The translations under genes and the position numbers were made by a program. From contig CAVRTA010000005.1 of the NCBI GenBank assembly GCA_963724135.1, positions 1-64,000 of the forward strand: a DNA stretch of 64,000 nucleotides. The letters run 5' to 3'. The DNA comes from DATLGB01 sp963724135 (GTDB lineage: Bacteria; Actinomycetota; Thermoleophilia; Solirubrobacterales; Solirubrobacteraceae). How positions within the stretch are numbered: position 1 is the stretch's first letter; each line of letters opens with the position of its first letter. Of the stretch, positions 16,901 through 26,525 are shown one piece after another. The notes under the pieces were generated by a model, which made no database searches, was not told where the DNA came from, and worked only from the letters and a program-made list of their open reading frames with translations.

Positions 16901-17905
16901 ATGGCTGACAAGGACATCTTCTACGACGACGACGCCGACCTGTCGCTGCTCGAGGGCAAGACGGTCGCCGTCATCGGCTACGGGTCGCAGGGCCACGCCC
17001 ACTCGCTCAACCTCAAGGACTCGGGCGTGGACGTCGTGGTCGGTCTGCGCGAGGCGTCCGAGTCGGCCGGCAAGGCGGGCGCGGAGGGGCTGGAGGTCGT
17101 GCCGGTCGCCGAGGCCGCCGCGCGCGGCGACCTCGTCATGGTGCTCGTGCCCGACGAGCTGCACCGCCGCGTCTGGGAGGGGGAGGTCGCCGAGGGCATC
17201 GAGCAGGGCAACCTGGTGCTCTTCGGGCACGGCTTCTCGGTCCACTACGACGAGGTCGCGCCGCCGCCGGACGTCGACGTCGCCCTGGTCGCGCCGAAGG
17301 GCCCGGGCCACATCGTGCGCCGCCAGTACCTCGAGGGCTCCGGCGTCCCCGGTCTGGTCGCGATCGACCAGGACGCGACGGGAACGCGTTCGACCTCGCG
17401 CTCGCCTACGCGCGGGGGATCGGCTGCACGCGCGGCGGCGTCATCAGGACCACCTTCCGCGAGGAGACCGAAACCGATCTCTTCGGCGAGCAGGCCGTCC
17501 TGTGCGGCGGTACGTCGGAGCTCGTGCGCGCCGGCTTCGAGACGCTGGTCGAGGCGGGCTACGACCCGCGCATGGCGTACTTCGAGTGCCTGCACGAGCT
17601 CAAGCTGATCGTCGACCTGATGTACGAGAAGGGCCTGAGCGGGATGCGCTACTCGATCTCCAACACGGCCGAGTACGGCGACTACACGCGCGGCAAGCGC
17701 GTCGTCACCGACGAGACGCGGGCGGCGATGAAGCAGATCCTCGGAGAGATCCAGTCCGGGCGAGTTCGCGCGCGAGTGGATCGCGGAGAACAACGCCGGC
17801 CAGGAGCACTTCAAGTCGATGCGCGACGAGGGCGCGAAATCCCAGATCGAGTCAACCGGGCGCGAATTGCGGTCGATGATGGACTGGATAGAGACCGAGT
17901 TCTGA
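16901..17905 (+). CDS. ilvC: Ketol-acid reductoisomerase, frameshifted
   Basis: IlvC isomerises and reduces acetolactate and acetohydroxybutyrate in valine, leucine and isoleucine synthesis, using NADPH and Mg. The N-terminal Rossmann motif VAVIGYGSQGHAHSLNLKDS is clear, followed by VALVAPKGPGHIVRRQYLEG and the knotted domain with TTFREETETDLFGEQAVLCG, ECLHELKLIVDLMYEKGLSG and ISNTAEYGDYTRG, which carry the metal-binding acidic residues. A base is missing near 17385 and one is extra near 17766; the C-terminus MMDWIETEF is recovered, about 335 residues, class I length. ATG 16901 starts the gene, and its TGA overlaps the next ATG. Confidence 0.92.
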
Positions 17906-18072
17906 TGCCCCGCTGGCTGCCACCCGTCTACCGCGCACCGGTGCCATCGCGCCGGGTGCGCCCGCTGGACCCCGGCCGGCCGGGGCTGCGGCTGGTCACG
18001 ATCGCGCTGCTGGCGCTGCTGGTCTCGCTGCTGGGCTGGGGCATCGCCTGGGCGCTGCTGCTCCCCGGCTAG
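17905..18072 (+). CDS. Small single-span membrane protein coupled to ilvC
   Basis: A 55-residue reading begins at an ATG overlapping the ilvC stop (TGATG at 17903-17907). It has a basic, Pro-rich N-terminus (MPRWLPPVYRAPVPSRRVRP) and one clear membrane span (LVTIALLALLVSLLGWGIAW). No family is recognised. The tight coupling and the length of the span favour a real gene; the function is unknown. Confidence 0.55.
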   Translation: MPRWLPPVYRAPVPSRRVRPLDPGRPGLRLVTIALLALLVSLLGWGIAWALLLPG

Positions 18073-18085
18073 CCTCCCCGCCCCT

Positions 18086-19681
18086 ATGAAGGTCCTGGTC
18101 GCGGAGAAGCTCGCCGATTCCGGCATCGAGGCGCTGCGCGCGCACTTCGACGTGGACGTGGAGACGGACTGCTCCCCGGAGCAGCTCGCCGAGCGCATCG
18201 GCGAGTACGACGGGCTGCTGATCCGCTCGGCGACGCAGGTCACCGCCGACCTGATCGCGCGCGCCGACAGGCTCAAGGTCGTCGGACGGGCGGGGATCGG
18301 AGTCGACAACGTCGACGTCGATGCGGCGACCAAGCGCGGCATCGTCGTCGCCAACGCGCCGCAGTCGAACATCGTCGCCGCCGCCGAGCACACGATCGCG
18401 CTGATGCTCGCCGTCGCGCGCAACATCCCCCGCGCGCACGCGTCGCTGACCGCCGGGAAGTGGGAGCGCTCGCAGCTGGCGGGCGCGGAGCTCTACGAGA
18501 AGACCCTCGGCATCCTCGGGTTCGGCCGCATCGGCCAGCTCGTCGCCGCGCGGGCGCGCGGCTTCCAGATGCACGTCCTCGCCTACGACCCGTATCGTGA
18601 GCGAGGAGCGCTTCCGCGACCTCGGCGTCGAGAGCGCGGAGTCGGCCGACGACGTCTTCGCCGCCGCCGACTTCCTCACCGTCCACCTGCCGCGGACGCC
18701 CGAGACCGCGCGGGTTTCTCGACGCCGAGGCGTTCGCCAAGTGCAAGGACGGCGTGGTCGTGCTCAACGTCGCGCGCGGCGAGCTGGTGGTCGACGAGGA
18801 CCTCAAGGAAGCCCTGGACTCGGGCAAGGTCGGCGGCGCCGGCCTCGACGTCTTCCGCGAGGAGCCCATCACGGAGCACCCGCTGTTCGGCTACCCCAAC
18901 GTCGTAGTCACGCCGCACCTGGGCGCCTCGACGGCCGAGGCGCAGGACCGCGCCGGGGTGCAGACCGCGGAGCAGGTCGTGGCCGCGCTCACCGGCGGGG
19001 TGGTCTCCACCGCGGTCAACATCCCGGCGATCTCGGCGGAGGACCAGGAGCTGCTCGGGCCCGTTCGTCCCGCTGTGCCGCAAGCTCGGCACGCTGGCAA
19101 TGGAGCTCGCGGGCGGCGGCTCGGTGGAGGTGATCGAGGCGGAGTACCTCGGCCACATCGCCGAGCGCGACACGCGCTTCATGACGCTCGCGGTCCTGAT
19201 GGGCGCGCTGGCGGGGCGCGTGGAGGACGACGTCAACCTCGTCAACGCGCCGACGCTGGCCTCCGAGCGCGGCATCGACGTGCGCGAGACGCGCCAGCCG
19301 CGCGCGCGCGACTTCACCGACCTCGTGCGTGTGACGGTCCGCGGCGGGGGCGAGGCCGTCCGCGTCGTCGGGACGCTGGTCGGCCACCGCAACCGCCCGC
19401 ACCTGCTCGAGGCCTGGGGGCAGCGCTTCAACCTCCAGCTCGAGGACCACATCGCGCTGTTCCGCAACTCCGACGTGCCCGGAATGATCGGCCGTGTCGG
19501 CACGCTGCTCGGCGAGCGCTCGATCAACATCGACCAGATGGTCGTCGGGCGTCCCGAGGGCCGCTCCGACGCCGCGGCGGTGATGGTCCTGACCACGGAC
19601 GCCGCGATGCCGCGCGAGGTGCTCGACGACGTCGTCGCGCTGGACGGCATCATCGACGGCCGCGCGGTCTCGCTCGGCTGA
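18086..19681 (+). CDS. serA: D-3-phosphoglycerate dehydrogenase, frameshifted
   Basis: SerA oxidises 3-phosphoglycerate in the first step of serine synthesis. The protein shows YDGLLIRSATQVTADLI, VVGRAGIGVDNVDVDAAT, the NAD-binding KTLGILGFGRIGQLVAARA, LNVARGELVVDEDLKEALD and VVVTPHLGASTAEAQDRAG with the catalytic His. Then comes the allosteric substrate-binding domain (VEVIEAEYLGHIAERDTRF) and a C-terminal ACT domain (HIALFRNSDVPGMIGRVGTL) that senses serine. Length is about 530 residues, the long actinobacterial form. Shifts lie near 18597, 18712 and 19067, each explained by one extra base at a wobble position. It is 14 bases downstream of the small membrane protein gene. Confidence 0.92.
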
Positions 19682-19751
19682 CGCTCGGGCCGCCCGGGCG
19701 GGTGCAGTCGAACTGCTCGATAAGGGGGAGGGTTCGAGCGGCGACGTTCGC

Positions 19752-19794
19752 CATTCGCGAATCAGACGCCTATAGGGGGTGGAATTCGCGAATG
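19752..19794. promoter_or_regulatory. Inverted repeat with self-palindromic arms around a -10-like box
   Basis: CATTCGCGAAT at 19752-19762 is repeated inverted at 19784-19794 with 21 bases between. Each arm contains the 10-base palindrome ATTCGCGAAT, so this is also two identical palindromic sites 31 bases centre to centre, about three helical turns. TATAGG at 19771-19776 lies between them and could be a -10 element. The layout suggests an autoregulated operator; the regulator is unknown. Confidence 0.5.
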
Positions 19795-19932
19795 CCGCAG
19801 CCGCGGCTCACTCCCTCCCCTCGATGCCGCAGTTGGCTTGAGCTCGTGCAGCGCTCCGAGGCGCAAGCCGATCCCGCAATCACCGCGAAGGCGCTGACCG
19901 AGGCGGCCCGTTCCGTCCGGGCCCGCCGTTAG
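19792..19932 (+). CDS. Possible 46-residue small protein
   Basis: An ATG at the right arm of the inverted repeat opens a 46-codon frame with a helical, charged C-terminal half (WLELVQRSEAQADPAITAKA, then LTEAARSVRARR). No family is recognised. It could be a small regulator under the palindromic site upstream or the remnant of a longer gene. The rest of 19682-19946 shows no gene. Confidence 0.3.
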   Translation: MPQPRLTPSPRCRSWLELVQRSEAQADPAITAKALTEAARSVRARR

Positions 19933-19946
19933 GTTGATCGGTCCCA

Positions 19947-20675
19947 GTGATCGCGATCCCGCTCACCAACATCGCCGGCCACCACCCGATGGGCCTGTCC
20001 ACCGGGGCGGAGGGCCGTGGCGACGACTGGCCCGCGCTCGTGCGCGCCGCCTGCGCGGTGTCGACTCACGCAGTGGAGCTCGCGGCGCTCGACGCGGCCG
20101 AGCTCGACGGCCTCGCCGCGTACCTCGCCGGCCGCCCGCGGCTTCCGTTCCGGCACGTGAGCGTGCACACGCCGATCAAGGGCGCGCTCGGCAGCGACGC
20201 CGAGCAGGTCGCCGCGCTGGCCGCGCTACCGGCGACGGTGCGGACGCTGATCGCCCATCCGGACGTCGTGGCCGACCCCGCGCCGTGGCGCACGCTCGGC
20301 CGGCGCGTGGTGATCGAGAACATGGACGAGCGCAAGGCGTTCGGGCGCACCGGCGACGATCTCGAGTCGCTGTTCGCCGAGTTGCCGGAGGCGGGCTTCT
20401 GCCTCGACATCGCGCATGCGCACACCATTGACCCGACGATGGAGCTCGCGACCGATCTGCTGGACCGCTTCCGCGGCCGGCTGCGCGAGGTGCACCTGTC
20501 ATCGATCCGCCAGGGCGTGCACGTGACCCTCACCGAGGAGGACGAGGCGCTGTTCGGTCCCGTGCTCGCGCGCTGCCGCGACGTGCCCTGGATCCTCGAG
20601 GCTCCACCGCCCGCCCGCTGGACGCGGCCCGCGCGCATGCCGCTGCGCGCCGTCGGCGAGGCGCTCGCCGCGTAA
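19947..20675 (+). CDS. TIM-barrel protein of the xylose isomerase-like superfamily
   Basis: The 242-residue protein has sugar-isomerase/AP-endonuclease-2-like features: HVSVHTPIKGALGSDAEQVA, RRVVIENMDERKAFG with a Glu metal ligand, AGFCLDIAHAHTIDP with Asp and His, and RLREVHLSSI with a further His. These would form a divalent-metal site at the barrel mouth. The GTG start at 19947 is the only good one. The neighbour downstream, 11 bases away, is a putative nucleotidyltransferase. Substrate unknown. Confidence 0.65.
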   Translation: MIAIPLTNIAGHHPMGLSTGAEGRGDDWPALVRAACAVSTHAVELAALDAAELDGLAAYLAGRPRLPFRHVSVHTPIKGALGSDAEQVAALAALPATVRTLIAHPDVVADPAPWRTLGRRVVIENMDERKAFGRTGDDLESLFAELPEAGFCLDIAHAHTIDPTMELATDLLDRFRGRLREVHLSSIRQGVHVTLTEEDEALFGPVLARCRDVPWILEAPPPARWTRPARMPLRAVGEALAA

Positions 20676-20686
20676 TCTGCAGCGCC

Positions 20687-21669
20687 ATGTCGGTCGTGAC
20701 CCTCGCCGAAGCCACCGGCGAGCGGTTCGATTCGATCGTCGCCGCGCGCGAGCGCACGGCCGCCGGCCTCGCCGAGCGGCGGGCCCTGCTGGGCGAGGTC
20801 GTGCTCGACCCGGACGCGACGGTGGTGCTGCTCGGCTCGTGGGGGCGCCATGAGGTCACAAGCGCATCCGACGACGACGCGATCGTCCTGTTCTGCGGCG
20901 AGAAGCGCGACTTCGTGCAGCCGGAGCCCGGCCTCGTCGCCAGGGCGCTCGGCGGTCCGGCGCCCGGACCGGAGGGGCTGTTCGGCGCGACCGCCTGGCT
21001 CGGCGAGCTGACCGACCGCATCGGCCTCGACGGCGACACGAACACGATCCTCACGCGGCGGATGCTGTTCCTGCTCGAGTCGGTGCCCGTGGCCGGCGAC
21101 GCCGCCTACGCGCGCGGCCGCGAGGACGCTGCTCGCCACCTACCTCACCGCCCACGAGCGCGACTACCGCCCGCCGCGCTTCCTGCTCAACGACCTCGTC
21201 CGCTACTGGCGCACGATCGCCGTCGACTTCGAGGGCAAGCACCGCGCGCGGGCGGGGCAGGGCTGGGGCCTGCGACACGCCAAGCTGCGCTTCAGCCGCA
21301 AGGTGCTGTTCGCCGGCGGCCTGCTGCCGGTGCTCGAGTGCCACGCGCTGCCCGCGGCCGACATGCCGGCCTTCCTCGCCGAGCGGCTCGCGCGAGCCGC
21401 CGCTGGACCGCCTCGCCGCTGCCTTCCTCGCCAACGACATGGCCGACGCCGGCGCCCGCGCCTTGCGCGCCTACGCGCAGTTCCTCGACATGCTCGACGA
21501 CGCCGGCGCGCGACGAGCACCTCGCCGGGCTCGCGGAGGCCGACGCCGACGCGGCCGAGCTCTACGCCGGGTCCGCGCGCTCGGCGACGAGCTGCAGGCG
21601 GCGCTGCTCGCGCTGCTGTTCGAGACGCCCGAGCTCGAGCGGCTCGTCCGCGACTACCTGATCTTCTAA
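20687..21669 (+). CDS. Putative nucleotidyltransferase-fold protein, frameshifted
   Basis: About 325 residues when shifts near 21128, 21400, 21515 and 21570 are corrected. The N-terminal half has VVLLGSWGRHEVTSASDDDA, resembling the G-S/G-x-G-R-x-E and S-D-x-D motifs of GlnD/DUF294-type nucleotidyltransferases. The rest is mostly helical (FLLNDLVRYWRTIAVDFEG, LRHAKLRFSRKVLFAGGLL), as in helical domains attached to such enzymes. I cannot name a substrate. It starts at ATG 20687 just after the TIM-barrel gene and ends 150 bases before leuA. Confidence 0.55.
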
Positions 21670-21703
21670 GCTCCGTCGAGCCGCAGTGGCCCGTCGTCTC
21701 GAG

Positions 21704-21818
21704 CTCTCCCTCCTTCTCCTTCTTCTCCCCTGACGGGGAGATGATCTGCGCGTGGCGGCCGCCTGAAGCCGCGAACCAGAAGGGAGAACGGGAATCGAGA
21801 CAGAAAGGACACCAGGCC
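21704..21818 (+). promoter_or_regulatory. leuA leader: pyrimidine tract, hairpin and purine-rich Shine-Dalgarno region
   Basis: The 150-base gap before leuA holds a long pyrimidine tract (about 21704-21731) that runs into a compact hairpin, CTCCCC-TGAC-GGGGAG at 21726-21741. A purine-rich stretch follows, with AGAAAGGA about nine bases before the ATG at 21819. TCCTTCT in the pyrimidine tract could pair with AGAAAGGA and hide the ribosome binding site. No leucine-rich leader peptide or T-box core is seen. Confidence 0.4.
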
Positions 21819-23365
21819 ATGGACCCCGAACCGGGTCATCATCTTCGACACGACGCTGCGCGACGGCGAGCAGTCGCCGGGCATCTCGCTCAACACGGCG
21901 AGAAGCTCGAGATCGCGCACCAGCTCGCGCGCCTCGGCGTCGACGTGATCGAGGCCGGGTTCCCGATCGCCTCGCCGGGCGACTTCGAGGCGGTCCAGGC
22001 GATCGCCCGCGAGGTCCACGGACCCGGTCATCGCCGGGCTCGCCCGCGTCCATGCCGCCGACATCGAGCGCGCCGCGGAGGCGGTACGCGACGCCGAGCG
22101 ACCGCGCATCCACACGTTCGTCTCGACGTCGGACATCCACATCGAGCACCAGCTGCAGTCGACGCGCGAGGACGTCAAGGCGCAGGCGCGCGCGGCCGTC
22201 GCCCACGCCAAGTCGTTCGTCGAGGACGTCGAGTTCTCGCCGATGGACGCCACCCGCGCGGACGTCGAGTACACCGCCGAGGTGATCCAGATCGCGATCG
22301 ACGAGGGCGCGACGACGATCAACATCCCCGACACCGTCGGCTACGCGATGCCCGACGAGTACGCGGCGTTCCTCGCGCCGGCTCTACGAGCTCGTGCCCG
22401 GGCCTCCAGGACGTCGTGCTCTCGGTCCACTGCCACGACGACCTCGGCCTCGCCGTCGCCAACTCGTTCGCCGGCGTCCAGGCCGGCGCGCGCCAGGTCG
22501 AGGTCGCCATCAACGGCATCGGCGAGCGCGCGGGCAACGCGTCGCTCGAGGAGATCGTGATGCTGCTCGAGACGCGCAAGCCCGACATCGGCCTCGAGAC
22601 CGGCATCACCACCCAGGAGATCGCGCGCACCAGCCGGCTCGTGTCGCGGCTCACCGGCTACGCCGTGCAGCCCAACAAGGCGATCGTGGGCCGCAACGCC
22701 TTCGCCCACGAGTCCGGCATCCACCAGGACGGCGTGCTCAAGGAGCGCTCCACCTACGAGATCATGGACGCGACCACGGTCGGGCTGGACGCCAACTCGC
22801 TCGTGCTCGGCAAGCACTCCGGCCGCCACGCGCTCAAGCAGGCGCTCGAGGAGCTCGGCTACGACGGTCGACGGCGCCACGCTCAACCAGGCCTTCAAGC
22901 GCTTCAAGGAGGTCGCCGACCGCAAGAAGCAGGTCACCGCGATGGACCTCGAGGCGCTCGTGACCGACGAGCTGCGCCAGCGGCGCCGACACGTGGACGC
23001 TCGAGTGGTTCGAGGTCGAGGCCTCCAACCGCCGCCCGCCGCACGCCCGCGTCGCACTGCTCGACAGGCGACGGCGCCGAGCCGTGACCGGCGACTTCAC
23101 CGGCGACGGCCCGGTCGACGCGATCTTCCGCGCCATCAACTCCGCGACGACCCGCGAGGCCAAGCTGCGCGACTTCCGCATCGGCTCGGTGGGGGAGGGC
23201 CAGGACGCGCTCGGCGAGGCCAACGTCGTGCTCGAGCTCGACGGCCAGTCCGCCTCGGGCCAGGGCGTCTCGACCGACATCATCGAGGCCGCCGCGCTCG
23301 CCTACGTGCGCGCGCTGTCGAACGCCGAGCGCCACGTGGCGCGCGAGACGGCGCTGACGCCGTAG
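21819..23365 (+). CDS. leuA: 2-Isopropylmalate synthase, frameshifted
   Basis: LeuA condenses 2-oxoisovalerate with acetyl-CoA, the first committed step to leucine. The N-terminus VIIFDTTLRDGEQSPG carries the catalytic Arg-Asp, followed by LARLGVDVIEAGFPIASPGD, LSVHCHDDLGLAVANSFAGV with the metal-binding HxH, EVAINGIGERAGNASLEEI, and GRNAFAHESGIHQDGVLK. The C-terminal leucine-sensing domain is recovered from TREAKLRDFRIGSVGEGQD to the end. Shifts near 21828, 21898, 22022, 22385, 22865, 22985 and 23070 break the frame; the corrected length is about 515 residues. The ATG at 21819 is preferred because AAAGGA precedes it. CimA, a relative, lies 7 kb downstream. Confidence 0.92.
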
Positions 23366-23468
23366 TCCGCGTTGTCCCGCGCCGACGTCGTCAGCTGTCA
23401 AGCCGTATCCGGGTAGGCACATAAGGAGGGGGAGGTCAGGCGGCCGCCGCCCGGCCCGCAAGGCGGCT

Positions 23469-23548
23469 CTGATGAATATCACCCTGGCTGAGGGTCCAAT
23501 TCATCAGGGCTGCTGAATGACGCACCTCCTGGATGCCTAACTCATCAG
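23469..23548. repeat. Two tandem 39-nt hairpin units
   Basis: Unit 1 (23469-23507) has perfect 9-base arms CTGATGAAT and ATTCATCAG around 21 bases that hold a second stem, ACCCT-GGCTG-AGGGT. After two bases unit 2 (23510-23548) repeats the plan with degenerate arms CTGCTGAAT and ACTCATCAG, again 21 bases apart. The pair lies between convergent leuA and the patatin gene and could be a terminator, a REP/BIME-like repeat, or a protein-binding site. The remainder of 23366-23622 shows no gene. Confidence 0.6.
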
Positions 23549-23622
23549 ACCCGGCTGATCCCGGCCCCTGGTCGCGCAGTCGGACCGGCCTTCGACGACC
23601 GGGGCGTCCGAGCTGAGCGCGC

Positions 23623-24562
23623 TCAGTCCTCGCCGAGGGCGCGGCCCTGGGCGCGGCCCGCGGCGTAGACCTCGCGGCGCGGTCCAGGATCCATCAGGTT
23701 CGAGCCCATCGCCTCGATCGTCGCCGCGTCCGGGGCGACGATCCGCGTGCGCACGCCGCGCGCGCGCAGCACCTGGAGCTCGGCGAGGCCGGCGGCCTGG
23801 CCGGCGGCGCGCAGCAGCGCCGGCCGCGCCGCGCCCGCCGCCGCGGCCGAAGGTCGGCAGCAGCGCGAGCACCTCGGCCTGGCGGCCGCGCCGGCGCCGC
23901 GTCGAGGTTGGACATGCTCCACACGCCGCCGTCGACGTACTCGCGGCCGCCGATCTCCACGGGAGCGAACATCCACGGCACCGAGCAGCGAGCGCGAGCA
24001 CCGCCTCGGCGACGCCGGCGTCTGGGCGTCCCGGGCGCGCCGAACACACGCGCTTGCCGCGTCGCGCGGTCGACCGTCGCGACTCGCAGCCGCCCGTCGA
24101 AGGTGCCCGAGCGCCTCGAGGTAGGGCCCGAGCGTCAGGTCTCGCGGCCGCTCGGCGCGCGCGGTGCGCAGGATCGCGGCGCGCGCGAGCTGCGCCGGGC
24201 GCGCGGGTCGCGCGCAGCGCCAGCGGGACGAACGGCGCCGTCGCGGCCGCCGCCACGCCGGGCGCCGCTGACGCGCGGCCTGCCGCAGCGCTCCGGGCGG
24301 CTCGTCCGCCTGGCCCGCGGCTCGGCGGCGCGCGTCGTGCACGACGCCGGGATCCTCGACACGCTTGCCCGGCCGCGAGGTGCGCCGCCACGAACGCGCC
24401 GGCCGACGTGCCGACGAAGTACTCGCAGCCGCGCAGGTCGAGGCCGGTCGCCTCCTCGATGCCGGTGACGATCCCGCGCAGCCAGGCGATCCCGAGCGTT
24501 CCGCCCGCGCCCAGCACGAGCACGTCCGGCAGCGTCTTGAGCGGTCGCGGCACGCTGCGCAC
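23623..24562 (-). CDS. Patatin-like phospholipase, frameshifted
   Basis: Patatin-like enzymes are Ser-Asp acyl hydrolases. The N-terminus shows the oxyanion loop VLVLGAGGTLGIAWLRG and the nucleophile in CEYFVGTSAGAFVAAHLAA (G-x-S-x-G). Further on, in shifted frames, are VPWMFAPVEIGGREYVDGG and VWSMSNLDAA, with the Asp of the DGG dyad. Shifts lie near 24370, 24255, 24110 and others. Start GTG 24562, stop 23623; about 310 residues. It is divergent from the XRE-cupin gene with 34 bases between starts, so the two may share control. Confidence 0.75.
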
Positions 24563-24596
24563 GGTACGACCGTATGCGATAACGTACGTACGACTG
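24563..24596. promoter_or_regulatory. Short divergent control region between patatin and XRE-cupin genes
   Basis: The 34 bases between two divergent starts contain the palindrome ACGTACGT and related GTACGAC / CGTATGCG words, and GATAAC that could be a -10 box. An operator for the XRE regulator next door is likely but not shown. Confidence 0.35.
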
Positions 24597-25165
24597 ATGA
24601 CGACCGCTGCGCCGCCTCTCGGCCCGCGGCATCCGCGCGCTGCGCGAGGCGTCGGACCTGTCGCTGCGCGACCTCGCCGAGCGCTCCGGCGTATCGGCCC
24701 CGATGCTGAGCCAGGTCGAGCGCGGGGAGACGAGCCCGACGCTGCCAGTCGCCGACGCGCATCGCCGCCGGGCCTGGACCTGCGGCTGTCCCAGCTGCTG
24801 CGCCTCGACGAGGACGGGGCCGTCTCGATCGTCCGCCGCAGACGAGCGCCGCGGGGCGCGCAACGACGGCCACGCCTACGAGATCCTCACGCCGGCGCTG
24901 CCCGGCCAGCGCGCCGAGGTCGCCGCAGCACACGCTCGCGCCCGGCGCCCGCACGGGCGACGCGCCGATGCACGAGCCCGGCAGCCGCGAGACCGTGGTC
25001 GTGCTGCGCGGCGCCGTCGCGTTCTTCTGCGACGGCGATCGCCACGAGCTCCGCACGGGCGACAGCGTCACGTTCGACGCCGACCTGCCGCACCACTTCG
25101 AGAACCCCGGAAAGGAGGAGGCGGTCCTGCTCGGCGTGCTGAGCGCGGGACTGCGACGGTCATGA
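24597..25165 (+). CDS. XRE-family regulator with C-terminal cupin, frameshifted
   Basis: The protein has an N-terminal Cro/C1-type helix-turn-helix (LREASDLSLRDLAERSGVSA, then PMLSQVERGETSPTLPVA) and a C-terminal cupin barrel (MHEPGSRETVVVLRGAVAFF, then LRTGDSVTFDADLPHHFENP). This is the usual plan of small-molecule-responsive XRE-cupin repressors. Shifts near 24612, 24755, 24840 and 24925 break it; corrected length is about 188 residues. Its TGA at 25163-25165 overlaps the leuC ATG as ATGA, so it is probably made from the same message as leuC-leuD-leuB and may control this operon or the divergent patatin gene. Ligand unknown. Confidence 0.75.
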
Positions 25166-26525
25166 GCCGCACGCTGCTGGACAAGATCTGGGAGGCCCAC
25201 GAGGTCGCGCCCGGCCTGCTCTACATCGACCTGCACCTCGTCCACGAGGTCACGAGCCCGCAGGCCTTCGACGGCGCTGCGCCTCGCCGGGCGCAGAGGT
25301 CCGCCGTCCCGACCGCACGCTCGCGACCGCCGACCACAACGTCCCCACGGACGGCACGCCCACCGCCGCGCAGATCCGCGAGGCGCTGTCGCGCAAGCAG
25401 GTCGAGACGCTCGAGGCCAACTGCGAGGAGTTCGGGATCCCCGTGTACTCGCTCGGCTCCGAGCGCCAGGGGATCGTCCACATCATCGGGCCGGAGCTCG
25501 GCGTCACCCAGCCGGGCATGACGATCGTCTGCGGCGACTCGCCACACCGCCACCCACGGCGCGTTCGGCGCGCTGGCGTTCGGGATCGGCACGACCGAGG
25601 TCGAGCACGTGCTGGCCACCCAGACGCTCGCCCAGCCCAAGCCGAAGTCGATGCGCATCCTCTACACCGGCGAGCCGGGCCCCGGGCGTCACCGCCAAGG
25701 ACATGATCCTGGGCACGATCGGCCAGATGGGCACCGGCGGCGCCGCCGGCCACGCGGTCGAGTACGCCGGCCCGGCGATCGAGGCGCTCTCGATGGAGGG
25801 CCGCATGACGATCTGCAACATGACCATCGAGGGCGGCGGCCGCGCGGGCATGATCGCGCCCGACGAGACGACCTTCGACTGGATCTGCGGCGAGCGCGCG
25901 TCGAGGATCTCGAGCGCCGTCGAGGAGTGGCGCGAGCTGCGCACGCGACGACGGGCGCGAGCGTTCGACCGCGAGATCGAGGTCGACTGCGCGGCGCTGA
26001 GCCCGATCGTCTCCTGGGGCACGACGCCGGCGCAGGTGGTGCCGGTCAAGGGCGCGGTCCCCGAGCCCTCCAGCGAGTCCGAGGAGCGCGCGCTCACCTA
26101 CATGGCGCTCGAGCCGGGCACGCCGATCGAGGAGATCACGCTCGACCGCGTCTTCATCGGGTCGTGCACGAACGGTCGCATCGGCGACCTGCGCGCCGCC
26201 GCCTCGATGCTCGAGCGGACGCAGGGTGCACCCGAACGTGCGCGCGATGGTCGTCCCCGGCAGCGACTCGGTGCGCCGCCAGGCGGAGGCCGAGGGCCTC
26301 GACGAGAAGTTCCGCGCCGCCGGCTTCGAGTGGCGCACCGCCGGCTGCTCGATGTGCCTGGGCATGAACGAGGACACGCTCGAGCCCGGCGAACGCTGCG
26401 CCTCGACCTCGAACCGCAACTTCGAGGGACGGCAGGGCCGCGGCGGCCGCACGCACCTGGTCTCGCCGCAGATGGCCGCCGCCGCAGCGGTCGAGGGGCA
26501 CTTCGTCGACATCCGGGAGTGGTGA
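25162..26525 (+). CDS. leuC: 3-Isopropylmalate dehydratase large subunit, frameshifted
   Basis: LeuC with LeuD isomerises 2- to 3-isopropylmalate through a [4Fe-4S] cluster. It also acts on citramalate when CimA is present. Visible are LLDKIWEAHEVAPGLLYIDL, GEPGPGVTAKDMILG, NMTIEGGGRAGMIAPDETTF, FIGSCTNGRIGDLRAAASML with the first cluster Cys, and TAGCSMCLGMNEDTLEPGER with the Cys pair. The segment GTIGQMGTGGAAGHAVEYAG is also typical. Shifts near 25275, 25302, 25543, 25683, 25945 and 26200 are one-base. Start ATG overlaps the regulator stop; the stop overlaps the leuD start as TGATG. About 450 residues. Confidence 0.92.
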
